Assembly (NCBI RefSeq): GCF_022410535.1
Contig: NZ_JAKNBL010000005.1
Location: forward strand, 1 to 64,000
Direction: 5' to 3'
Length of the DNA: 64,000 nt
Source of the DNA: Pelotomaculum terephthalicicum JT
GTDB lineage: Bacteria > Bacillota > Desulfotomaculia > Desulfotomaculales > Pelotomaculaceae
Below are positions 8,280 to 15,503 of this stretch, piece by piece. The position numbers were made by a program, and so were the translations under genes. A model generated the notes under the pieces. It was not told the origin of the DNA, did not search any database, and saw only the letters and a program-made list of their open reading frames with translations. Numbering within the stretch: position 1 is the stretch's first letter; each line of letters opens with the position of its first letter.

Positions 8280-9151
8280 GGCATTGCTCTCCTTTCCGGC
8301 CTGTTTTCAAGGCTCTGTCCGTTTTTTAACTTCAGGGAGACCGTTCCGTCCGGCTGGACGACGACCGCGTCCACGGCGCATTCGAACAGCTCCGCATCAA
8401 ACTGTGTCAGGAGTTTACGGCTTTCAAAGGCCGCTTTGATTTCCCGCGCCTTTTGCGGCAGGAGACCTTCCGGGCAGCTCTCGTATTGGGCGGCGGCGCG
8501 GGCTATGATCAGGATTCTGGCGTATTCCTCGTCGCAGTCCGTCTTGTCCAGTTCCCGGTTGATCTCGTTGGTCAGCCTTGTGATTTCGAGGTCATGGCAT
8601 CGGCTTTCAATGGCCGGGATTTCGATGCGCTGCGGATTTTCAACGGCAAGGTTCAGCAGGGAGATGATCTGCCCGGTCAGCAGGGTGTCGGTGATTTTTG
8701 TCGTGCGGCGGCACCCGGTATTTTTGCATTTCCATTTCTCCCCGGTCCGGTTGTCCAGAATCCTTTCATAGGGGCTTCCGCATTCTCTGCAAAATACTTT
8801 CCTTTTCAGGGCTGTAATCTCCGGAGCCGTATGTATATCCTTGCGGGTATATTTTGCCTGCTGGAGCAGGGCGGACTGTCTGAACTCGTCCTCCGTGACC
8901 AGTTTGGGATATCCGTCCTGTCCGGTATATTTCCGGTTTTGCAGGATGCGTCCCACCATATTCTTGTTCCAGCGGGAGGAGCCTTCGCTATAGGGCTGCC
9001 CCGCTTTTTCCAGCATGGCGGCGATCCGGCCGTAGGACTCGCCGGATATGTATTGCCGGAAGATCAGCCGCACCATTTCCGCTTCCCTGTCATGAGGTAC
9101 GATGACTCCTTCAGAAAGCCGGTATCCGAATGGGATGTATCGGTTTTTCAT
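8273..9151 (-). CDS. Recombinase lacking the catalytic domain
   Basis: This 292-residue protein begins directly in the Recombinase DNA-binding domain (MKNRYIPFGYRLSEG) and has the zinc ribbon (CRECGSPYERIL, then CKNTGC) and coiled coil of large serine recombinases. No resolvase domain or catalytic serine is present. It is not an obvious truncation: it has its own ATG one base after the previous gene's stop and keeps intact spacing. It probably acts as a DNA-binding partner of the two flanking full-length recombinases, or of the stand-alone resolvase-like domain at 11011. Partner assignment is inference. Confidence 0.85.
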   Translation of the reverse strand: MKNRYIPFGYRLSEGVIVPHDREAEMVRLIFRQYISGESYGRIAAMLEKAGQPYSEGSSRWNKNMVGRILQNRKYTGQDGYPKLVTEDEFRQSALLQQAKYTRKDIHTAPEITALKRKVFCRECGSPYERILDNRTGEKWKCKNTGCRRTTKITDTLLTGQIISLLNLAVENPQRIEIPAIESRCHDLEITRLTNEINRELDKTDCDEEYARILIIARAAAQYESCPEGLLPQKAREIKAAFESRKLLTQFDAELFECAVDAVVVQPDGTVSLKLKNGQSLENRPERRAMPC

Positions 9152-9152
9152 G

Positions 9153-10763
9153 CTACCGCACCGTCCTTTCTATGGGTTCGGCAAGCTCCAGACCGTTTAT
9201 CAGCTTGAATTTCAGCCGTTCGCCGGACTCGGCGGTAACCAGCTCCACTATGCTGTCAAAGAGCGTTTCGTCAAAACCGCTCAGACGCTCCGGTCCGTCC
9301 TCCAGGATTTCGATCAGGCTCCTGGTTTCGGTGATGGCGCTGTCGTCCTCATCCTTTTCCATCAGCTTGTTTTTCTCTGCTTTTAAGGCGCGGATTTTTC
9401 TGCTCAGCTCGTCGGTTTGGGATATAAAAAGAGCGGAATCGATGATGCCTTTGGACTTCAGTCCGTTCAGCACATGATTCCGCTCAGTGAGTTCCGCGAT
9501 CTGCCGGTTCAGCTCGACCACCTGCAGATTGCTTAAGTTTCGGTGTCGCTTGAGCGCCTGCAGTTGGTCCAACATGGGGGATAAAATTTTATCATAGTTC
9601 AGCTTTAGCTTGTGGTACAGCCGGAGGAATGCTCCGTAGATCTCCGGCTCCGGAATTTGGGTTACAGTGCAGTTAGATTTGCCTTTATTGTGGTTGTGGC
9701 ATACCCAGTAGGTTTTTCCGTTGCAGGTTTTCCTTTTGAAAAGCGACCCGCACTCTCCGCATCGAATCCTTTTGCTCAGCGGATACATCGAGCGTTTCGA
9801 CATGGTAGGGATATTCCTGCTTTGGTTCAACTCCTGCGCCCTTTCGAAAATATCGCGGGAGATAATTGCGGGATGCGAGTATTTGACATAGTATTTGTCC
9901 TTCTCGCCTTTGTTGCGCTTTTTCTGGAACGGCAGGACGGCGGTGGTGTACCGTTTTTGCAGCAGAGCGTCGCCTGCATACCGTTCATTTTTCAGGAGAT
10001 AGTCTATCGTACTGTAGTGCCACCTGTCTTTTCCGTCCCTTGTGGGGACGCCCTGCGCAGTCAGTTCATCTGCGATTTCGTCCTTGCTTTTTCCGTTCAG
10101 ATAGCTGTTGAAAACATAGCGAACGATTTCAGCTTCCTGCTCATGGATTTGCAGGGTTCCGCTCTGCAGCCGGTATCCGAGGGGCGCTTTGCAGGTAATG
10201 AATTTGCCGTTTTTCATGCGGTGCTGATAGCTCCACCGCATGTTTCCCGATATGGACATGGACTCCTGCTGGGCGTTGCCGGAGAAAAAGGTCAGCAGCA
10301 TCTCGTTGCTGATTTCTCCGGTATCGATGTGCTCCTTTTCAAAATAAATGGTCACGCCAAGGGATTTGAGTTCCCGGATGGTTTCCAGGCACTCCCTTGT
10401 GTTCCGGGAAAACCGCGAGATGGATTTGGTCAGGATTCGGTCGATTTTCCCTTTGCGGCAGTCGCGGAGAAGGCGCTGAAAATCCTCCCGCTTATCCATC
10501 CGCAGTCCTGTGACGCCCTCGTCGGCATAAATGTCGACGAGTTCCCAATTCTCGCTTTCCCGGATCAGCGCGGCGTAATGGCTCACCTGCGCCGCGAAGG
10601 AGTTCAGCTGGTCGTCGGAGTCGCTGCTGACACGGGCGTATGCCGCGATGCGCAGCTTGTCTTTTTGGGCCTGAACGGTCGGATTGATTACAATAACCCT
10701 GGGAGCTTCCGTCTGAAGTTCTCCCGCCAGTGCTCCGCCAACAGTATTTTGGCTTGTTTTCAC
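9153..10763 (-). CDS. Serine recombinase 1 (full length)
   Basis: This 536-residue large serine recombinase has AAYARVSSD with catalytic Ser46 and TKSISRFSRNT as the arginine motif. The Recombinase domain (CKAPLGYRLQSG onwards), a zinc ribbon starting CGECGSLFKRK and a long coiled coil follow. The GTG start at 10763 has AAGGAGG nine bases upstream. It is the first gene of the three-recombinase operon and ends one base before the middle gene. It likely catalyses ICE integration and excision, alone or with recombinase 3. Confidence 0.93.
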   Translation of the reverse strand: MKTSQNTVGGALAGELQTEAPRVIVINPTVQAQKDKLRIAAYARVSSDSDDQLNSFAAQVSHYAALIRESENWELVDIYADEGVTGLRMDKREDFQRLLRDCRKGKIDRILTKSISRFSRNTRECLETIRELKSLGVTIYFEKEHIDTGEISNEMLLTFFSGNAQQESMSISGNMRWSYQHRMKNGKFITCKAPLGYRLQSGTLQIHEQEAEIVRYVFNSYLNGKSKDEIADELTAQGVPTRDGKDRWHYSTIDYLLKNERYAGDALLQKRYTTAVLPFQKKRNKGEKDKYYVKYSHPAIISRDIFERAQELNQSRNIPTMSKRSMYPLSKRIRCGECGSLFKRKTCNGKTYWVCHNHNKGKSNCTVTQIPEPEIYGAFLRLYHKLKLNYDKILSPMLDQLQALKRHRNLSNLQVVELNRQIAELTERNHVLNGLKSKGIIDSALFISQTDELSRKIRALKAEKNKLMEKDEDDSAITETRSLIEILEDGPERLSGFDETLFDSIVELVTAESGERLKFKLINGLELAEPIERTVR

Positions 10764-10835
10764 GGCTTTTCGCCTCCTTTCTTGTCAACAACATACACTA
10801 CCACACAACCGGCGCCATAGCTATACCCAATAGCG

Positions 10836-10997
10836 CTAAACAATGAAGACGGAGGCTCCCAATTGTTCGGCAATACGCGAGGCGGTTTTCCTGCCGTCCT
10901 CGGCGGTGATCTTACCGGTGGAAACCAGCCAGTTCAAGGCATTGAGAATTCCGATATAGTCGGCGTTGGCGCTGATTCTTTCGGCAGATTCATTCAT
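10836..10997 (-). CDS. Small helical protein (53 aa) upstream of recombinases
   Basis: An ATG at 10997 preceded by AAGGAGG opens a 53-codon frame ending at 10836. The product (MNESAERISANADYIGIL...) is a soluble helical peptide of the kind often found beside ICE recombinases; I cannot name a family. It lies 14 bases after the dead resolvase-like gene and 70 bases before recombinase 1, so the three probably share a transcript. A role as excision cofactor is possible but unsupported. Confidence 0.6.
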   Translation of the reverse strand: MNESAERISANADYIGILNALNWLVSTGKITAEDGRKTASRIAEQLGASVFIV

Positions 10998-11010
10998 ACC
11001 AGCTTCCTCC

Positions 11011-11400
11011 TTATTCCATTCTCATGGCGGCAAGGCCGCCATACATTTCCTCAAGCCGCGTCAGCTTGATTTCACCCTCCAGCGGGGAATAGAGTCCGAT
11101 TCCAAGCCGGCCCAGTCCCCGGATGAAATCCATTGTTTTAGCGGTATCCCTGTCCAGGCGGGAGAGATTTACAATAAGCAGCACATCCATCTTGCCTTCA
11201 GCCGCAGCCTCGATTACCTCGGCAAGGCCGTTTCTGGCAAAATTCAGGCCGCTGCCGGTGTCCTGGGAGACTCCGACCACTTCAAACCCCATCTGCTCGG
11301 CGTAGTCCTCGAGTTCTTTCTGCTGCCCTTTGAGGCGGCCATGCTCGTCCTCCGGAGCGTCGATGCGGCAGTAAAGCCATGCTCGTTTCTTTTCATCCAT
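11011..11400 (-). CDS. Stand-alone resolvase-like domain, catalytic Ser replaced
   Basis: This protein of about 129 residues consists only of a resolvase N-terminal domain. The fold is clear (LYCRIDAPED ... QQKELEDYAEQMGFEVV ... LLIVNLSRLDRDT), and the later arginine motif is intact. The active-site serine of the usual Y-[AC]-R-[VI]-S motif is an aspartate here (CRID, Asp14), so recombinase chemistry is not expected. The ATG at 11400 has GGGAGG ten bases upstream. A regulatory or structural partner of the neighbouring recombinases is likely, especially the one that lacks this domain. Confidence 0.8.
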   Translation of the reverse strand: MDEKKRAWLYCRIDAPEDEHGRLKGQQKELEDYAEQMGFEVVGVSQDTGSGLNFARNGLAEVIEAAAEGKMDVLLIVNLSRLDRDTAKTMDFIRGLGRLGIGLYSPLEGEIKLTRLEEMYGGLAAMRME

Positions 11401-11971
11401 ATTTTTCATGCCTCCCGTTAATATATGGTTTGATCCTACAAGGATGCGGCGGGCGTGGCCGTCCCGCCGCATAGTTTCTAAGATCAAAGCGTTTTCGCTT
11501 GTTCTTCATTTCAGGTCTGAATAACCGGCTTCAGACGATGCGCTTAATTCGACACTACTTCCCAAGCACGAATGGCAGCGGCGCAAACTATCCGTGGTCA
11601 GCGGATATCACAGGAATTCCACCTCCCCGAGAGCCTCCGGGCCGCACTCTGGGACCTAACCTCGACTATGCGGGAGTATCATTATAGGCCGTTCAGGTCA
11701 ACGCGATACAGTCCACCACAGACTGTTTTATGGCCGGACATTTCTCGCTCGTCGCCTTTGATGCCATCGTTTTTACGGATCGCCTTGACTGATCCGCAGG
11801 CAGTCTTCGCGTGCCTGCCAATGTCGCTTTCCGTTTCCGGCTGAACGGCTAACGTATTTGAGCCGCTGGATATGGACGGTTTAAAGCCGGCTTTTTTCAA
11901 AGAGCAATGGGGGAATAAAAAACCCCTCACTTCTTTAAGGAAAAAATGAGGGGGTTGAGCGGATTTATTTT
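11401..11971. other. Gap without a convincing gene
   Basis: Apart from the sigma-gene terminator at 11914-11957, no frame here has both a start and a ribosome site. The longest minus-strand frame (11682-11930) begins inside the terminator hairpin. The stretch is moderately GC-rich and may hold recombination or regulatory sites, or a decayed gene. Confidence 0.4.
11914..11957 (-). terminator. Intrinsic terminator of the sigma-like gene
   Basis: On the minus strand AACCCCcTCA pairs with TGAGGGGTT around an A/T-rich loop and is followed by TTTTTTATT. It starts 15 bases after the stop codon of the sigma-like gene, the expected position for its terminator. Confidence 0.85.
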
Positions 11972-12388
11972 TTATTTTTCCAAAAGTTTTTTCAGCTTCA
12001 GGAGAATCCTGCGCTTTCTATCGTTGATAGTTCTTTGCGGCGTTCCTGTTTCCGCCGACAATTGGCGCTCGCTTTTCCCCTGGAAAAACAGCGCGTAAAT
12101 CAGCAGCCGTTCCTGCTCGGAAAGCGTTTCCAGGCACAGCGCCAGCTTTTTTAGCATTTCCTTTTTGATGACGCCGTCCTCTATGGATTCTTCCGCGCGG
12201 GATAACAGGTAATCCACCTGAATGCCTTTTTCCTCGCATTCCTCAAAGGATATGTTGTGCTTGCCGGCGAGCTTGTCCAGATACGCTTCGCGCTCCTTCT
12301 GCCGGTAATAGGCCTTATATACCTCTTTGCCCACGGCGACGCGCTTTTTGTTAACCAGCAATGTATACTTGCTCTCCTGTTCTTCCAT
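11972..12388 (-). CDS. Small sigma-70-like factor
   Basis: This 138-residue protein begins MEEQESKYTLLVNKKRVAV; such short sigma-like proteins are common in clostridial conjugative elements. The C-terminal region has a sigma-region-4 helix-turn-helix (LSEQERLLIYALFFQGKSE ... TPQRTINDRKRRIL). Region 2 is not obvious. The ATG at 12388 has GGAGG eight bases upstream. It may direct or modulate transcription of recombinase or transfer genes. A dedicated terminator follows it. Confidence 0.8.
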   Translation of the reverse strand: MEEQESKYTLLVNKKRVAVGKEVYKAYYRQKEREAYLDKLAGKHNISFEECEEKGIQVDYLLSRAEESIEDGVIKKEMLKKLALCLETLSEQERLLIYALFFQGKSERQLSAETGTPQRTINDRKRRILLKLKKLLEK

Positions 12389-12514
12389 GAGCTTGTCCTC
12401 CATTTCGAGATTTTTTAATCCGGAAAATGAAGAACAAGCGGAGGGGAGCGGCACCTTGCCGATTGGGCAAGGCGTCTATTTGTTGTTTTCAGTCGAAAAC
12501 ATAAGATTTTTGTC

Positions 12515-12557
12515 AAAAAGAAAACCGCAATCTGCGAGCTGCAAACTGCGGTTTTCC
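12515..12557 (-). terminator. Intrinsic terminator closing the riboswitch mini-locus
   Basis: On the minus strand AAAACCGCA pairs with TGCGGTTTT and is followed by CTTTTTG. It lies about 35 bases after the end of the interrupted small frame and about 130 bases upstream of the sigma-like gene, so it isolates the riboswitch transcript. Confidence 0.8.
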
Positions 12558-12590
12558 AGTCAATATGAGCTGGACTGCCAAATGAAAAAT

Positions 12591-12719
12591 CTAATGAACG
12601 CGCATAAAGCCATAAGGCTGGAAGGTGCATATTCCAACCGAGGGAGATAATTCTTGCGCTGCAGATGCTTTGATAGCACGCAAATTCAGCTACTCCAACC
12701 TCTCAATAGATTTTTTCAT
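12591..12719 (-). other. Short reading frame under the riboswitch, interrupted by TAG
   Basis: An ATG at 12719 follows GGGAGGG and reads MKKSIERLE before a TAG at 12690-12692. The same frame then stays open for 32 more codons (starting LNLRAIKASAAQ, with one Cys) to a TAG at 12591. This could be a 9-residue leader peptide, a small gene inactivated by a nonsense change, or a read-through peptide. The position between the riboswitch and the terminator shows it is the only candidate product of that transcript. Confidence 0.45.
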
Positions 12720-12799
12720 GTGTCAGCCCTCCCGGTGCTTTTAAACAGTGCCAAGATTCACATGAGTGTCGTATTTTGCCGAAAATTATCCGCCTTGGC

Positions 12800-12834
12800 A
12801 AACAAAAAACCCGCCGCTAAAAAGGGCAGGTTTA
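12800..12834 (-). terminator. Riboswitch expression-platform terminator
   Basis: Immediately after the aptamer on the minus strand, AACCTGCC pairs with GGCGGGTT (8 bp, one G-T) and is followed by TTTTTTG. Its closeness to the aptamer makes it the likely switch element, with c-di-GMP binding either promoting or blocking termination. Confidence 0.8.
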
Positions 12835-12847
12835 ATTACACAGTCTT

Positions 12848-12938
12848 TGCGGCAACCAGGCTGTCATAGCGCTTTAAGCACCTTAGACCCTATGGCTTTG
12901 CGTCCCGGCCTTTAGGCAGGTTTGCCCTTGTCACGGAT
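12848..12938 (-). promoter_or_regulatory. c-di-GMP-I (GEMM-I) riboswitch aptamer
   Basis: On the minus strand the conserved core elements appear in order: GTGACAAGGGCAAACC, the short hairpin CCTGCCTAAAGGC, GGGACGCAAAGCC, ATAGGGTCTAAGG, and the second-arm sequence ATGACAGCCTGGTTGCC. These match the c-di-GMP-I consensus, including the GCAAACC/GGTTGCC tetraloop-receptor arms. An intrinsic terminator follows at once. The aptamer controls the small locus at 12591-12719, not the SLH genes, which lie on its upstream side. Confidence 0.9.
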
Positions 12939-13033
12939 ATTATCTTGATGTTAACGAAGAAGTTCCAGCTTATAGTTGAGCCTGGACATCTTGGAACAAA
13001 AGCATTTCTTTTTGAAAAAGGCGGAAATAATGT

Positions 13034-13070
13034 TTGAGGCCGCAGTCCTCTTTTTTTACCGCGGCCTCAA
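13034..13070 (-). terminator. Hairpin downstream of the SLH adhesin
   Basis: TTGAGGCCGC (13034-13043) pairs perfectly with GCGGCCTCAA (13061-13070). It lies 35 bases past the SLH gene stop on the minus strand. The T tract is poor on that strand, so it is a probable but not certain terminator. Confidence 0.6.
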
Positions 13071-13104
13071 GGTATTAGCTTATTTCTATTGGTGAAGCTT
13101 ATCT

Positions 13105-15483
13105 TTAGTATTTATTGTAGATCCGGTACAAGAATACCGCTGCTTCGGCCCGGGTGGTAGGCGCTTGGGGATTCAATTTATCCCCGGAGCCTGCTATCAG
13201 TCCTTCTTTGACCAGGGTAGCCGCGCTGCCTATGGCATATTCGGCGATATCTCCCTTGTCGCTGAATTTGTCCAATACGGCAGTATCGCCCGCCGCCTTG
13301 AGCCCTTTATATTTTTCCAGCGCCCTGGCTGTGAGCACCATCATATCCTGCCGGGAGATATTCTCCTTCGGGTTAAAACGGTTATTTCCGCTGCCTGCGG
13401 CAATACCCAGCTTTTTGGCGATGCCGACGGCTTCATAATAGTAGGTGCCCGGCTCCACATCGTCAAAATTGCTGTCAAATTTCGCCGTCAGCCCCAGGGT
13501 TTTGACAAGCAGTACCAGATAGTCGGCCCTGGTGATGTTGGCAGCAGGGGAGAAGGTATTCTTTGAAGTCCCGCTGATGATGCCCTTGGAAGCCATAACC
13601 TCAATAGGTTTTCTGGCCCATTCCACACCACCCAGGTCACTGAAGGTCTTATGCACATAGGCTACGGCATAATGACTGAAATGGGTGGTGGTAAAGGTCA
13701 CGGTTCCGGTGTCCGGGTCGTAGCGTCCGTTGGGTACTGAAATTACGTTGCCGCTGCCGTCGATGTACCAGATGACGATATGCTCTGGATCAGCCAGCTC
13801 CGCTACTGTCGGCGTATAGGGGATGCTCACCGTAACCGGCGCGTCCGGATTATTCCATTCGGTCTGCGTACCGTCCAGAGTCAAGGTGAGTCGGACAATG
13901 GGCCGGTCGCCGATGGCTGTTTTTACTTCCTCCGGCAGGCCGGATTTGTCTCCCTGGCCGATGGTGATACCTGCTTTTTTCCCTTCGGTTTCCGGCATTC
14001 CCGCCAGCATGTCGGACGGGATGGTGATACTGCCCGCGCCGGTGGAGAAGGTCAGTGCGCCTTCCCCTTGTGCGTCGGACAGGGAAGCCGCAGGTATTCC
14101 CACGGTATAGGAGTTCACGCCAGGAATGGAGGATACTGTAAGGACCGCTGTTCCCGTGCCGGCAAAAATATCTTTCGCCAGCGTACCCAGGTCTGTCGTT
14201 GCGCTGCCCGCATTTGTATTGACACTGACGGGCAGGGTGGTTTCCGTCGTGCCGATGCCGGAAATATTCGCTTTATACGTTGGTGTGGCAGGAGTGTTGA
14301 CGCTGCCGCCTCCGCCGCTTCCACCACCTCCGCCGCCGGCACTGGAAGCCGTCAGGATCACCTTATATGTGTCGGTAGAGTCCACCGTACCGTCATTGGC
14401 TGTGAATATAAGGATGGTAGTACCTGCAGCAGTCGGCGTGTATGAATAATTCTTATTTGCCGCAACCGCCGCCGCGCCGTTCACCGATACCTTGTATGTC
14501 AAAGTATCGCCATTTGCATCCTCGAATATGGTTGAGAGGTCGAGGGTGTAGGCGTTGTTTACAGTTACAGAGACTGTTGCCGTCGCAGGTACGCCTGACT
14601 TGCGGTTCGGCGTCGTGTTCACGGGCGGCGTTGCCTCGGTGGTTACTGATTTCATGGTGTAAGCGGTCTTGTTCCCGGTTTCGTCCATAACAATGACGTT
14701 AAAGTAGTAAGTGGTATTGCCGTCTAAGCCGGTGATTTCTTTTGTGCCGATATCTGTTGCATAATCTCCTATTGCTGTGCCTTTATATACCGCGTCTGTT
14801 ACCGTCCCTATATTGTCTGAGTATGAAAAATAGACCAGATACTGAAGAGCGCCCTGGGGACTCACATCATCCGTCGCCTTGCTCCAGCTCAAGGTGACTC
14901 CGTTATGTGTGAGGCCGCTGGCAATGATGGTTCCGTCCGCCACTGCCGGTGGAGTGGTGTCAGGCTGGGCCGGTACTGTATCTGTCGATACGGTCAGCCC
15001 TGCGCTCTCAGCCGATGCTTTGTGTGTGGAGGTTTCTTTGATCCTGGCTGTGAAGGTGTATTCGGTTTCCGGTGATAAGCCTGTGAATACATTGCTGTCC
15101 TGCCATGGACCTACGTCTACCCTGAATTCATAGGCTGCATTGGCTTCCAGGGTGACGCTGTTGTGCGTTTTGCTTACCAATGTTGGTACTCCTGGGGCCG
15201 CCGGTCCGTCGGCTTTGTCCACAACAGCCGTTGGAACACTGGTGACGCTGCCTGTGGCATGAATGCCATCGGCGGTGACGGTCACGGTGATTGTCTGGCC
15301 GATGTCGGCCTGCGTCAATGTGTAGGTTGAAGCTGTGGCCCCTGGTATATCCACTCCGCCGCGTTTCCACTGGTAAGTGGGCATGTCATCGCTTGTGTCC
15401 GGAGTATATGTTATAGCTGTTGTTATCGCCGTCAGTGTTTCACTGTATTTGGCATCACCGAGTATAGTAACACTTCCGTCCAT
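13105..15483 (-). CDS. SLH surface protein, C-terminal part (frameshifted from 15504-18827)
   Basis: This part contains Ig/fibronectin-like repeats, including [14 protein letters not shown] near the start and two Fn3-type blocks, then a cadherin-like block and a Gly/Ser linker ([14 protein letters not shown]). A beta-rich block follows, then three SLH domains over the last ~180 residues ([50 protein letters not shown]), which would anchor it to secondary cell-wall polymer. The ATG at 15483 has no ribosome site and the frame is open upstream into the preceding gene's 3' end. It is best read as the second half of one adhesin of about 1,900 residues split by a 1-base deletion. Confidence 0.8.
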   Translation of the reverse strand: MDGSVTILGDAKYSETLTAITTAITYTPDTSDDMPTYQWKRGGVDIPGATASTYTLTQADIGQTITVTVTADGIHATGSVTSVPTAVVDKADGPAAPGVPTLVSKTHNSVTLEANAAYEFRVDVGPWQDSNVFTGLSPETEYTFTARIKETSTHKASAESAGLTVSTDTVPAQPDTTPPAVADGTIIASGLTHNGVTLSWSKATDDVSPQGALQYLVYFSYSDNIGTVTDAVYKGTAIGDYATDIGTKEITGLDGNTTYYFNVIVMDETGNKTAYTMKSVTTEATPPVNTTPNRKSGVPATATVSVTVNNAYTLDLSTIFEDANGDTLTYKVSVNGAAAVAANKNYSYTPTAAGTTILIFTANDGTVDSTDTYKVILTASSAGGGGGGSGGGGSVNTPATPTYKANISGIGTTETTLPVSVNTNAGSATTDLGTLAKDIFAGTGTAVLTVSSIPGVNSYTVGIPAASLSDAQGEGALTFSTGAGSITIPSDMLAGMPETEGKKAGITIGQGDKSGLPEEVKTAIGDRPIVRLTLTLDGTQTEWNNPDAPVTVSIPYTPTVAELADPEHIVIWYIDGSGNVISVPNGRYDPDTGTVTFTTTHFSHYAVAYVHKTFSDLGGVEWARKPIEVMASKGIISGTSKNTFSPAANITRADYLVLLVKTLGLTAKFDSNFDDVEPGTYYYEAVGIAKKLGIAAGSGNNRFNPKENISRQDMMVLTARALEKYKGLKAAGDTAVLDKFSDKGDIAEYAIGSAATLVKEGLIAGSGDKLNPQAPTTRAEAAVFLYRIYNKY

Positions 15484-15503
15484 GACCGGCAGCGATGCCG
15501 CTG

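Noticed and set aside
9612-10820. 402-codon plus-strand frame opposite recombinase 1
   Set aside because: Antisense shadow of a clear serine recombinase gene; the composition simply mirrors the real frame.
11682-11930. 82-codon minus-strand frame after the sigma-like gene
   Set aside because: Its start lies inside the intrinsic terminator hairpin and it has no ribosome site or recognisable domain.
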